A DNA stretch of 64,000 nt from an uncultured Prevotellaceae bacterium (GCA_902801155.1 CADCHG010000004.1:1-64000), one strand, 5' to 3'. Shown: positions 17,360 to 26,739, numbered from the stretch's first letter. Numbers and translations are program-made. Notes: generated by a model not told the origin, from the sequence alone.

Positions 17360-19012
17360 ATGAAAAAACTATCAAAATATACAAAAAGTCCTCTGATAGC
17401 ATTGCTATCAATAATACTCCCCCTTGGTGGGGCAGGGGGCTTCTTCTCCTCTTGTTCTGATTGGGATGACCACTATGAGAATGAGACCACCAATGGTGCT
17501 GATCTCACTCTGTGGGACGCTATCCAGCAGCGTAGTGACCTGAGTGATTTTGCTCAGGTTCTTGAGAAGACTATGGTGTTTCGTCAGCATAAGAAGACAC
17601 CTGTAAGCTATGCTGACTTATTGAAGGGCGGACGTTCATTCACTTTGTTCGCACCAGTCAATGGCACATTCAACAAGGACTCTATCCTCTCGCTCGTTAC
17701 TACGGCAAATGGTGACTCTGCAGTTGAGCGTTTCTTCATCATGAACCATCTTTCACAGAATCTTGTTTCTGCTGATGGTACAGAAAAGAATTTCCGTCTT
17801 CTCAACTATAAGAATGCATCATTTGCTGACAATAAGGTTAATAATGTAGGTTTTAGAGAGTCAAATATCCATAGCAAGAACGGCATCATGCACGTTATGG
17901 ATGGGCAATTGCCTTATCTGATGACTATTTATGAGGCATTGGTGGCGCTTCCACAGTTCAAGTCACATGGTAAATTCCTCGCTTCATACAATGAGGATGA
18001 ATTTAATGAAAAAGCAAGTGTCAGCAGCGGTATCGTTGATGGCAAGAATGTATATATCGACTCTGTGATGACAGAGCATAACAAGCTTATGGATCGAGTT
18101 GGCCGACTTAATGCAGAAGACTCTCTCTATTATGTGGTGATACCGACAGAGGCTGGTTGGAACAAGGCATGGAATACTGCATTTGAATGTTTCAAGTACC
18201 CTAAGACAAATAAAGATGCTGACTCTCTCCAGCACTTTTGGGCTTATTGTGCCCTTATGGATGATGCTGTTTACAGTTATTATCAGCAGAAGGCTCACAT
18301 TGAAAGTCGCGCATATCCATATCCGTGGATTAATACAAATACACTTGCCTATCCTGGGCGTCAAGTTTATTACAGTTATAAAAATCCATTCAGTCCAACT
18401 GGAATCTTTGGTAGCGCAAAGGAAATATATCAATGTAGCAATGGTATGATTTTTGCTTCTGACGAGTGGGTATTTGATCCGACTTTGACCTATAACACAT
18501 ATCGATATTTTGAAGGAGAGAATGAATCAAGTGTTATATCATACACAGACTGCACCATGACAAAGATAGATGCACTAGGTGATAGTATTTCTGCTCGCGC
18601 ATTCACCCATATCAAGCCTGAAAAAGGTAATAGTAACTGGAGTGTGACATACAAGCTTACAAATGCGCTCTCTACAACGTATGACGTATATGTAAAAGTT
18701 CTTCCTAAGTCAGTTATAGGTGGAGAGAATAAGCGCCCATGCCGTTTCACTGCTACAATCAACTATTATGACGAGGAAGGTAAGGAACAACATTATACCT
18801 TTAACAATGGTACTCCTATAAATACCAATCCTAATATTGTAGATGAAGTCAAGGTTGGAACTTTCAAGATACCTACTTGTAACTTTGGTCAGGAAGGTGG
18901 AACTCACCCTTCAATAACACTTACATGTAGTATCCGTGCGAATGAGAACGCAAAGTATGATCGTAACTTCTATCTTGATGAAATTAAGCTTGACCCAGTG
19001 GTGAAAGAGTAA
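17360..19012 (+). CDS. FAS1 (fasciclin) domain lipoprotein
   Basis: About 550 residues from ATG 17360 (a TTG two codons earlier is less likely). The signal ends FFSSC and includes PLGGAGG, encoded by the GC-rich run at 17418-17443. One FAS1 domain is clear: DLSDFAQVLEKTMVF, then FTLFAPVNGTFNKDSI and GIMHVMDGQLPYL. The C-terminal third (WSVTYKLTNALSTTYDVYVK to YDRNFYLDEIKLDPV) looks like a beta-sandwich binding module, as in the preceding protein. The two proteins have the same two-part plan, so they may be paralogous accessory proteins for the flanking SusCD pairs. Its stop is 41 bases from the next SusC, consistent with one operon. Confidence 0.85.
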   Translation: MKKLSKYTKSPLIALLSIILPLGGAGGFFSSCSDWDDHYENETTNGADLTLWDAIQQRSDLSDFAQVLEKTMVFRQHKKTPVSYADLLKGGRSFTLFAPVNGTFNKDSILSLVTTANGDSAVERFFIMNHLSQNLVSADGTEKNFRLLNYKNASFADNKVNNVGFRESNIHSKNGIMHVMDGQLPYLMTIYEALVALPQFKSHGKFLASYNEDEFNEKASVSSGIVDGKNVYIDSVMTEHNKLMDRVGRLNAEDSLYYVVIPTEAGWNKAWNTAFECFKYPKTNKDADSLQHFWAYCALMDDAVYSYYQQKAHIESRAYPYPWINTNTLAYPGRQVYYSYKNPFSPTGIFGSAKEIYQCSNGMIFASDEWVFDPTLTYNTYRYFEGENESSVISYTDCTMTKIDALGDSISARAFTHIKPEKGNSNWSVTYKLTNALSTTYDVYVKVLPKSVIGGENKRPCRFTATINYYDEEGKEQHYTFNNGTPINTNPNIVDEVKVGTFKIPTCNFGQEGGTHPSITLTCSIRANENAKYDRNFYLDEIKLDPVVKE

Positions 19013-19053
19013 TTAAGATATTAAGTAATTAAGAAATTAATTGAAAATTGAAA

Positions 19054-22000
19054 ATGAATATACTATCTAAATATATAAATGAAAGGTTCATACAGCGCCC
19101 ACTTCTTGCCCCTTTATGGGAAAAGATACCCGTAGGGCAGAAAGGGGTTGTGGGTATGTCTTTCCTTCTTCTTCTCTCTTCCTCCATTGCATCTGCCAAG
19201 GAGATTAAGGGTCAGGTGACTGATGCCGCAACAGGCAAGCCATTACAGGGTGTGAGCATCGAGGCATACGGTAATAGTAAGTTTGCTGCCATCACTGATG
19301 TTAACGGCAGATACTTCATCAGCGTGCCTGACAATGTGTCAAGCCTCTATATGCGCGTGGAGGGCTGCCTGTCACAGCAGGTGGCTATTGGCAAGGACCT
19401 GACCAAGGTTGATGTGAAGATGTATAGCGATGCGTTCTCTAACTCATATACCCGCTCAACCGAGGCTGTGAAGCTCTCTTCTGCTTCCGACTTCGACAAC
19501 AATGTCGAGATAAGTATCGACCCTTTCCTTCAGCAGCGTCTTAACGGCCAGATGCGCACTGTTAGCCGCAGCGGTATTGAGGGTGCAGGCAGCGTGATGC
19601 TTATCAATGGTATCAACTCACTTTCACGCAATGCACAGCCGCTTGTCGTTGTCGATGGAGTAATCATGGATATGCAGTATAGCCGTGAGTTGATTCATGA
19701 AGGCTTCTTCAATAATCTCTTTGCCAACATCAACGTTAATGACATTGAAAAGGTGGAGGTATTGAAGAATGGAACTGCAATCTATGGTGCAAAGGGTGCC
19801 AACGGTGTACTTCTCATCACTACTAAGCGCTGTAAGAGCATGGCTACCAAGATTGATGTTACTCTTGGTGGTAAGTTCCAGCTACAGCCTCGTACTGCCT
19901 CTATGATGGATGCAACCGACTACCGTACATACGCCACAGAGCTTCTTAACGGTGTCACCTCTTCTGTCAGTGGAATGAAGTTTGTGAATTCCGATCCTAA
20001 CTATTACTACTACAATCAGTATCATAACAATACCGATTGGAAGAAGGAGGTATATCGTGATGCCTTCACTCAGGTATATGGTATCAATGTGCAAGGCGGT
20101 GATGACGTGGCAAGCTATAATATAAGTGTAGGTTACAGTCTTGCTGATGAAACACTGAAGAAAAGCGATTTCTCACGTTTCGACCTTCGTATCAATACTG
20201 ATATCGCTATCATTGAGAATCTGGATGCGCGTTTCGACGTATCGTTCAGTGATGTGGACCGTAGTCTGTTTGATATGGGTGTGAGCAAGACACTGGAGGT
20301 AGGCACGCCTACTGCCCCAAGTTTCCTCGCACTTGTTAAGGCTCCGTTCCTGTCACCTTATGCTATTGATATCATGGGTAACAAGAGTTCGTATCTTGCT
20401 GAAGAAGATGACTATCTGTCAGGATTTGGTTCCTCTTTAGGTAATGACAGAAGCCTGTCAAACCCTTCTGCAATACTCGAATATGGTGCAGGTGACAACC
20501 GTAACAACTTCGGCAATCGTCTCGTGTCTTTCTCTGTTAATCCAAGATATAAGATTAACAAGAACCTCAGCGTGCAGGAGGCTTTCAACTTCTCTCTTGT
20601 AAACACCAATGAGGACCACTATCTCTCTATGTCAGGCGTACCATCGTATGTCGTTCCTGAAATCCAATCTGTTAGTAGCAGTAGCAGTTCAGAGGTTACT
20701 GTTGACAATATCAGACAGTCAATGACTTCACGTCAGAATACTATTCAGAGTGACACTCGTCTTGTCTGGAACAATATCTATGGTGCTCACGACATCAAGC
20801 TTACCGGTGGTTTCCGCTATATCAACAGCAGTTTCAGAAGTAATTTCCAGACTGGTTATAACACTGGTAACGACAAGACTCCAAACCTTGGAATGGGTCT
20901 TAAGTACAAATCAACCAAAGGAGGTGCTGATGACAAGTACGTGGATATGATCAACTATATTGTGGCCAACTATAACTATGCTCAGAAACTCTATGTTACT
21001 GCCGGACTCTCTGCAATGGCTTCCTCACGTTTTGGAAAGGATGCCATGGGCCTCAAGGCTCTTGGAACGGTATGGGGTGTATTCCCAAGCTTGCAGGCTT
21101 CATACGTTCTCTCAAACGAGAACTGGCTTGCTCAGGTTAAGGGCATAGACTATCTCCGCGTGAATGCCGGCTTCGACATCACAGGTAACGATGACATCGA
21201 CTATACTGCTTCACGTACTTATTTCGTCTCAAGGAAATTTTCGGGGGTTTATAGTACCTTGTCTCTTGGTAATGTAGGTAACAGTGGTTTGAAGTGGGAG
21301 ACGACACGTCGTGTAAATGCTGGTTTTGAAGGTAACTTCATTGACAATTGCCTACACATGAACTTCAACTTCTTCACAGGTTGGACATCAGGTCTTGTAA
21401 CACTCCGCCACATGGCATGGACAAGTGGTCTCGACGCTAACTACGTCAATGGCGGTAAGCTTCAGAATGCAGGCTACAACCTCGATATGTCATATCGTGT
21501 GCTTAACACTAAGGATTTGCATTGGGAACTTGGCGCAAGCGTAGGTCACTATAAGAACAAGGTTACGGAGATCGGTTCTGACAACAAGAGCATACTCACC
21601 GATATCTGCAACGGTACTGTTATTACTGCGATTGGAAATCCTGTTGGCATGTTCTACGGCTATAAGACCGATGGAGTGTTAACAACAGCATCACAGGCTC
21701 AGGCAGCAAACCTTGGCTATGTGGATGATAAAGGCAATAGGATTGCTTACAAGGCTGGTGATATGAAGTTTGCTGACCAAAACGACGACGGCATAATATC
21801 AGAGGCTGACCGTGTGGTTATCGGTGATCCTAATCCTGACATCTACGGTAACATCTATACACGTCTCAACTGGAAGAACTGGACTCTCGATGCTGCATTT
21901 ACCTATTCTGTCGGTAACGACATCTACAACTACGAGCGTAGTGTGCTGGAGAGCGGAAAATACTTCTACAACCAGACTAAGGCAATGAACAATCGCTGGA

Positions 22001-22323
22001 CAACAGAGGGACAGGTAACCGATATTCCACGCATAAGCTATCGTGATCCACAGGGTAATGCAAGCTTCTCTGACCGCTGGATTGAGGATGGCTCTTACCT
22101 CCGTCTGAGCAATGTGACAATCAACTACACTCTGCCTATCAGCAGTACATACCTTCAGGGTATAACTGTATGGGGTGCAGCATACAATCTCTTCACCCTC
22201 ACACACTATCTCGGTTCAAATCCTGACTGTTCATTCTCAAGCAACATACTCTATCAGGGTATTGACTGCGGTCTTCTCGGTTCAGGCAGAAGCTTCGCAA
22301 TGGGTGTGAAGATTAATCTGTAA
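19054..22323 (+). CDS. SusC-family TonB-dependent outer-membrane transporter
   Basis: About 1089 residues from ATG 19054. The signal peptide is long: its n-region (INERFIQRPLLAPLWEKIP) precedes the hydrophobic core SFLLLLSSSIASA. Met35 inside it would leave a core without basic residues, so the upstream start is preferred. The carboxypeptidase-like domain (EIKGQVTDAATGKPLQGVSI), the plug motifs NAQPLVVVDGVIMDM and EKVEVLKNGTAIYGAKGANG, and the closing SFAMGVKINL barrel strand are all present. It is clearly different in sequence from the SusC at 9973, so the locus has two transporters, perhaps for two ligands or different chain lengths. Its susD follows after a perfect 39-bp inverted repeat. 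Confidence 0.95.
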   Translation: MNILSKYINERFIQRPLLAPLWEKIPVGQKGVVGMSFLLLLSSSIASAKEIKGQVTDAATGKPLQGVSIEAYGNSKFAAITDVNGRYFISVPDNVSSLYMRVEGCLSQQVAIGKDLTKVDVKMYSDAFSNSYTRSTEAVKLSSASDFDNNVEISIDPFLQQRLNGQMRTVSRSGIEGAGSVMLINGINSLSRNAQPLVVVDGVIMDMQYSRELIHEGFFNNLFANINVNDIEKVEVLKNGTAIYGAKGANGVLLITTKRCKSMATKIDVTLGGKFQLQPRTASMMDATDYRTYATELLNGVTSSVSGMKFVNSDPNYYYYNQYHNNTDWKKEVYRDAFTQVYGINVQGGDDVASYNISVGYSLADETLKKSDFSRFDLRINTDIAIIENLDARFDVSFSDVDRSLFDMGVSKTLEVGTPTAPSFLALVKAPFLSPYAIDIMGNKSSYLAEEDDYLSGFGSSLGNDRSLSNPSAILEYGAGDNRNNFGNRLVSFSVNPRYKINKNLSVQEAFNFSLVNTNEDHYLSMSGVPSYVVPEIQSVSSSSSSEVTVDNIRQSMTSRQNTIQSDTRLVWNNIYGAHDIKLTGGFRYINSSFRSNFQTGYNTGNDKTPNLGMGLKYKSTKGGADDKYVDMINYIVANYNYAQKLYVTAGLSAMASSRFGKDAMGLKALGTVWGVFPSLQASYVLSNENWLAQVKGIDYLRVNAGFDITGNDDIDYTASRTYFVSRKFSGVYSTLSLGNVGNSGLKWETTRRVNAGFEGNFIDNCLHMNFNFFTGWTSGLVTLRHMAWTSGLDANYVNGGKLQNAGYNLDMSYRVLNTKDLHWELGASVGHYKNKVTEIGSDNKSILTDICNGTVITAIGNPVGMFYGYKTDGVLTTASQAQAANLGYVDDKGNRIAYKAGDMKFADQNDDGIISEADRVVIGDPNPDIYGNIYTRLNWKNWTLDAAFTYSVGNDIYNYERSVLESGKYFYNQTKAMNNRWTTEGQVTDIPRISYRDPQGNASFSDRWIEDGSYLRLSNVTINYTLPISSTYLQGITVWGAAYNLFTLTHYLGSNPDCSFSSNILYQGIDCGLLGSGRSFAMGVKINL

Positions 22324-22335
22324 AACGAAACCTGC

Positions 22336-22374
22336 GGCCTCTCCCCCCGCCCTCCCCCGTAGGGAGGGAGCCGG
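22336..22374 (-). repeat. 39-bp GC-rich repeat, copy 2 (inverted, ahead of susD)
   Basis: Starts GGCCTCTCCCCCCGCCCTCC. It is the exact reverse complement of 22465-22503; together the two could form a 39-bp stem whose 90-base loop (22375-22464) holds the susD start codon at 22425. Confidence 0.95.
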
Positions 22375-22424
22375 AGAGCCGATGGAAACGCAAATATAAT
22401 TAACAATGAAAAAAGAATAAGAAA

Positions 22425-24194
22425 ATGAAAATATTATCTAAAATATCCTCTTGCCTTGTGCCTTCCGGCTCCCTCCCTACGGGGGAGGGCGGGGGGAGAG
22501 GCCGAGTCCTTTCTCTCCTTTTGTTAGGTTTCTTGGGCTTCTTTACCTCCTGCTCTGACATGCTCGAAACCGACAGCAGCATGATTGAGTTCGCAGAGCA
22601 AAACAAGCTGAATTCTTCACGTGATACCGTAAGAAGTCTGTTGGGTGTTGTGCGTGGTATTCAGACTATTGCCGACCGCACATTCATTCTTGGCGATATA
22701 CGTAGTGATCAGGTCGTAACAACTGCAAGTGCAACAACAGCAATCAAGCAGATTGCAAATTTCGAGGTAGATGCAGAAAATCCTTACAACAAGGTTAGCG
22801 ACTACTATGCCATTATCAATAACTGCAACTATTATATCGCTAATGCCGATACAGCACTTGTAAATCTGGGTAAAAAGGTGTTTGAGAAAGAGTATGCTGC
22901 AATCAAGACATATCGTGCATGGACTTACCTTCAGCTGGTAAAGAACTATGGCGAGGTGCCTCTTGTCCTCGGTCCGGTTCTCACAGAGGCAGAGGCAACA
23001 GCTGAGATGAACAAAACATATTCTGACATCAACACTATCTGCAACTATTTTATTGAGGATATCAAACCATACGTAGATACTGAGTCGCCTGCTGTAATCA
23101 AGGCTTATATGCAGATTCCTGTACGTGTGCTTCTTGGCGAGCTTTGTCTTTGGGCTGGTAAATACAAAGAGGCAGCCCAGTATCTTCATGAATATCTTAC
23201 TATGAAGAATGCTCCTGTACCAACAGGACGACTAAATGGTAATATTCTTGAATATGAGAAACTCCATGGAACTTTCTATGCGTCATGGAATCGTTTTGCT
23301 TATACATTTGATTCAGGTGAGATGCTATGCTATATTCCAATGGCAACCTCGGATTACGAAGGTGTAAAATCAGAAATCTCTACTGTTTACGAATCAGTTC
23401 TTGCCAACAACTATTACGCTCAGATAGAACCATCTCAGGCATTGAAAAAACTTTCTGCGGACCAGAACTACGTATATTGTGTTGAAGCATCACAGACAGA
23501 AAGAGATACATTATATGTAACTAAGGGAAGTTGGGCTCAAGAATTCGTGGATGGTGATCTTCGTCTTTATTGTATTCTTTCACGTAAAACTGAAAATGTT
23601 GATGAGGCTTCTCCTTTTTCAAGAGAACGCATAGAAAATAGGAAGGCATCATATTCGTATAGCCCGTATAGCCGTATGTGGTTCTATCGTGTTCAGCAGG
23701 TTTACCTCATGTACGCAGAGGCACTTAACCGTCTTGGCTGTCCAGAGGCTGCCCTTTGTGTGCTCAAGTATGGTCTTCGTAATCAGAACATAGAGAGATA
23801 TGTTTCTGAAAAGGAGCGTGAAAAGGCTGGTACTCTCCTCGATTTCGATGATGAGGTATTTACAAAAGACAATACTTTGGGTGTTCATGCCCGTGGATGT
23901 GGTGATGTGGATTGTGACAAGAACTATTGTGTTCCACAACCTCCTACTGCACTCGCTTCTTACGAGGATACCGTTCAGTATCAGATTCCTCTCGTTGAGC
24001 AGATGATTATCGATGAGTATGGTCTTGAGTTCACCTTTGAGGGTAAGCGTTTCTATGACCTTATGCGCATAGCTCTCAGAAGAAACGATCCTGCATATCT
24101 TGCCGACGCAGTTGCAAAGCGTAATGGAAAAATAGATGATGCTCTTCGCTCTAAGCTCATGGATAAGAGAAACTGGTTCTTGCCACTTAGATAA
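22425..24194 (+). CDS. SusD/RagB-family surface lipoprotein
   Basis: The 589-residue lipoprotein is the partner of the SusC just upstream. The lipobox GFFTSC gives lipidated Cys43, a late position because residues 14-27 (SGSLPTGEGGGRGR) come from the 39-bp repeat at 22465-22503; without them the signal would have ordinary length. No start codon exists between the repeat and the hydrophobic core, so the repeat must be translated. SusD features follow: AIKTYRAWTYLQLVKNYGEV, QQVYLMYAEALNRLG and the C-terminal YGLEFTFEGKRFYDLMRIA. A strong terminator follows, so this gene may close the transcript begun at the first FAS1 gene. Confidence 0.95.
   Translation: MKILSKISSCLVPSGSLPTGEGGGRGRVLSLLLLGFLGFFTSCSDMLETDSSMIEFAEQNKLNSSRDTVRSLLGVVRGIQTIADRTFILGDIRSDQVVTTASATTAIKQIANFEVDAENPYNKVSDYYAIINNCNYYIANADTALVNLGKKVFEKEYAAIKTYRAWTYLQLVKNYGEVPLVLGPVLTEAEATAEMNKTYSDINTICNYFIEDIKPYVDTESPAVIKAYMQIPVRVLLGELCLWAGKYKEAAQYLHEYLTMKNAPVPTGRLNGNILEYEKLHGTFYASWNRFAYTFDSGEMLCYIPMATSDYEGVKSEISTVYESVLANNYYAQIEPSQALKKLSADQNYVYCVEASQTERDTLYVTKGSWAQEFVDGDLRLYCILSRKTENVDEASPFSRERIENRKASYSYSPYSRMWFYRVQQVYLMYAEALNRLGCPEAALCVLKYGLRNQNIERYVSEKEREKAGTLLDFDDEVFTKDNTLGVHARGCGDVDCDKNYCVPQPPTALASYEDTVQYQIPLVEQMIIDEYGLEFTFEGKRFYDLMRIALRRNDPAYLADAVAKRNGKIDDALRSKLMDKRNWFLPLR
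22465..22503 (+). repeat. 39-bp GC-rich repeat, copy 3 (translated in a signal peptide)
   Basis: Identical to 10013-10051 and in the same frame relative to its gene, so it encodes the same SGSLPTGEGGGRGR. It pairs perfectly with 22336-22374. Confidence 0.95.
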
Positions 24195-24203
24195 AATTAT
24201 AAA

Positions 24204-24240
24204 ATGCGGATTGCTTAAAATAGTAATCCGCATTTTTTTT
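24204..24240 (+). terminator. Rho-independent terminator after the second susD
   Basis: ATGCGGATT (24204-24212) pairs with AATCCGCAT (24225-24233), loop of 12 bases, followed by a run of T. Confidence 0.85.
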
Positions 24241-24313
24241 GTAATTAATATAGGCAATAAACCTTAGCCTATTCACGTTTTAAAGATTGTATAATACTAA
24301 AGGATAATTTATA

Positions 24314-26308
24314 ATGGAAAAAATTGTAGCAGAAAATACTATAAAACATCCTTCCCTTAGGGAAGGCTTGGTTAGGCTTTTCCTTCTTGTAGCCTTGCTT
24401 CCAGTCGGAATTGCGAATGCAGCAGTCAAGCTCCCTCAGCTCTTCCAGTCAGGAATGGTGCTTCAGCGTAACCAGATTGTCCCTATCTGGGGAACAGCCG
24501 ATGCAAATGAGAATGTGAAGATTACATTCCGTGGAAAAGCCTATACCACAACTGCGGGGGCTGATGGCAAATGGCGCATAGACCTCCCAAAGCAGAAGCA
24601 TGGAGGTCCTTTCGAGATGAAAATCAACGATATCACCCTTACTGATGTTCTCGTGGGTGATGTGTGGATTGTATCAGGACAATCTAATATAGACACAAAT
24701 ATTGAGCGTATATATCCTCGCTATAAGAAGGATCTTGATGCCTATACAAGCGACCAGATTCACGTTTTCCAAGTGCAGACGGATTTCTCTGTAGATCGCA
24801 AAACTGATGTCCTCCCAACTGCATGGAAACATGTTAATAAGGAGAACTGCTGGAAGTTCTCTGCTGTGGGCTATTTCCTCGGACAGATGATGCTCAAGCG
24901 CACAGGCATTCCACAGGGTATCATTCAGAGCAGTAAGGGCGGTAGTCCTATCCAGTCATGGATTGATATAGACTCTCTCAAGCCTACTTCCCAACACCCA
25001 ATACCCAACACCTACTATGCCAAGTATCTTCTTTATACAGACAAGGACTACATAGCTGCCCAGTCAAAGGCTAATGCTATTGCCGGCAATCTCTGGACAA
25101 AGGTAATGGATGAATCAGATCCTGGCCTAAATGTTTATTCAAAGGCTGATTATGACGACTCTTCATGGAAGAAGGTAAACCAGTATAACAACCGCGAATG
25201 GGCTATGACCCCTGTTGAGGGCTCACGCCCTTCTACCCTCGGTTCTTTCTGGCTTCGTCAGCATATAAAGATAGATGCTGCTCATGCAGGAAAGCCTGCT
25301 ACTCTCCACATGGGAACCCTTCACGATATGGATTATACCTATCTCAACGGCCAGCATATCGGTACTACCTATTATCAGTATCCTCCTCGCCGTTACAAGA
25401 TTCCTGCAGGACTTCTCAAGGAAGGCGACAACGTGATTTCCGTACGTGTCATCTGTAAGAGTGGAATGGCATTCTTCTATAAGAAGAAACCACACCAGAT
25501 AGAATTTGATGATGAGACACTATCTCCTGTAGAGATTTCTTATGAATGGCTTACAAAGCGCGGTTCTGTTATGCTCGAAGGTGCTCTTGGCGGAAAGCTC
25601 GATACTGAGAATCAGGCTTCTATGCTCTATGACGGTATGCTTCATCCGCTTGCTCCTTACGCATGCTCAGGAATAGTTTGGTATCAGGGAGAGTCAAATA
25701 CAGGTACTCCTGACGACTATGGTGTTCTCTTGAAGAAACTCACAGGAAACTGGCGCACACTTTGGAAGCGTCCTGACCTTCCTTTCAATATCGTTCAGCT
25801 TGCCAACCACATGGAGCCAAGCGACCAGCCACAGAACAGTTCTTGGGCAAAGGTTCGTGAGCTTCAGCGTGAGTTTACCGATAACGATCCATATTCTACG
25901 CTTACCGTCAATATAGACCTTGGCGAGGCTTCGGATATTCATCCTCTGAGCAAGCGCGAGCTTACTGAGCGTATTGTCCTCGGACTTGAGAATAGCGTCT
26001 TTGGCAAGAAGAACGTGCTTTCCGCAGAGCCGGTAGAGGCACATGTGGATGGCGGTAAGATAATCCTCTCGATGAATCAGCCTCTCGAACCTTGCGACAA
26101 TCTCATGGAGTTTGAGGTAAAAGGCGAGGATGGAAAGTTCCATAACGCTCAGGCTTCAACTGACGGAAAGACCGTTGTCATAACACCAGCAACAGCCATT
26201 TCTCAGAAGCCTACTATCCGTTTTGCTTGGAAGGACAACCCGGAAAAGCATAACATGAAGGGTAAGAACGGACTTCCTGCAAGTCCATTCCTGTTGGAGG
26301 TTAAGTAG
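24314..26308 (+). CDS. Sialate O-acetylesterase-like SGNH hydrolase
   Basis: The 664-residue secreted protein resembles the sialate O-acetylesterase family: LPQLFQSGMVLQRNQIVPIW at the start, block I VSGQSN, GIPQGIIQSSKGGSPIQSW, block III-like GIVWYQGESN, and the Asp-His block ASDIHPLSKRELTERI. A sugar-binding-like jelly-roll insert (LHMGTLHDMDYTYLNGQHIG) lies in the middle. These enzymes remove acetyl esters from glycans such as acetylated hemicellulose, pectin or sialic acid. It follows the susD terminator, so it is probably expressed from its own start or by read-through, and it is the only likely enzyme of this locus. The signal peptide region includes KHPSLREGL, encoded by the palindrome CCTTCCCTTAGGGAAGG (24349-24365). 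The stop codon is TAG. Confidence 0.85.
   Translation: MEKIVAENTIKHPSLREGLVRLFLLVALLPVGIANAAVKLPQLFQSGMVLQRNQIVPIWGTADANENVKITFRGKAYTTTAGADGKWRIDLPKQKHGGPFEMKINDITLTDVLVGDVWIVSGQSNIDTNIERIYPRYKKDLDAYTSDQIHVFQVQTDFSVDRKTDVLPTAWKHVNKENCWKFSAVGYFLGQMMLKRTGIPQGIIQSSKGGSPIQSWIDIDSLKPTSQHPIPNTYYAKYLLYTDKDYIAAQSKANAIAGNLWTKVMDESDPGLNVYSKADYDDSSWKKVNQYNNREWAMTPVEGSRPSTLGSFWLRQHIKIDAAHAGKPATLHMGTLHDMDYTYLNGQHIGTTYYQYPPRRYKIPAGLLKEGDNVISVRVICKSGMAFFYKKKPHQIEFDDETLSPVEISYEWLTKRGSVMLEGALGGKLDTENQASMLYDGMLHPLAPYACSGIVWYQGESNTGTPDDYGVLLKKLTGNWRTLWKRPDLPFNIVQLANHMEPSDQPQNSSWAKVRELQREFTDNDPYSTLTVNIDLGEASDIHPLSKRELTERIVLGLENSVFGKKNVLSAEPVEAHVDGGKIILSMNQPLEPCDNLMEFEVKGEDGKFHNAQASTDGKTVVITPATAISQKPTIRFAWKDNPEKHNMKGKNGLPASPFLLEVK
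24349..24365. repeat. Small palindrome in the esterase signal-peptide code
   Basis: CCTTCCCTTAGGGAAGG reads the same on both strands except at the centre and encodes part of HPSLREGL. It resembles the arms of the intergenic GC-rich repeats. Confidence 0.6.
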
Positions 26309-26422
26309 CATAACGTGAATTTTTCATGAAATTTTCTTTTATCCCGAATTATTCTAATATTCGAATTGTTCGGGATATAATTTTATTATATTCTTACCAG
26401 AATATTTGGAGAAGCGATAATA

Positions 26423-26702
26423 TAACGTGAGTTCGACGAATTCAAGACAGCGAGGGCTGAAAGCCCGACACCTAATAGGGCAGTCCGTAAGGGCTGTTAT
26501 TTGGTAGAAGCGTGATTAAATGAGCGCTGTAAGTGCGACACCTGAAGACTTTAGGTGTCGGTCCTACAGACCTCATCCCTCTAATATCGACAAATATAAC
26601 AGCCCTATCGGACTGCCCTTTTAGGTACCGCTCCTTCAGAGCTCTTTCAACCACATGATAGTCAATAATATACAACTGAAAAAATTCATCGAACTCACGT
26701 TA
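26423..26702. mobile_element. TIR-bounded MITE-like element, copy A (280 bp)
   Basis: Left end TAACGTGAGTTCGACGAATTC, right end AAATTCATCGAACTCACGTTA; the termini match at 19 of 21 bases when one is reversed. The interior is unlike copy B and is strongly self-complementary: GGGCAGTCCGTAAGGGCTGT pairs with ACAGCCCTATCGGACTGCCC, and CGACACCTGAAGACTTTAGG closes a small hairpin with TGTCG. It codes for no protein of note. It could be a non-autonomous transposable element or a structured RNA. Confidence 0.75.
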
Positions 26703-26739
26703 ATGTAAATCCTATTCTAATCCAATAGATTTCCAATTC

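Noticed and set aside
22336..22374. Rho-independent terminator after the second susC
   Set aside because: No T-run follows, and its partner arm is 90 bases away within the next gene.
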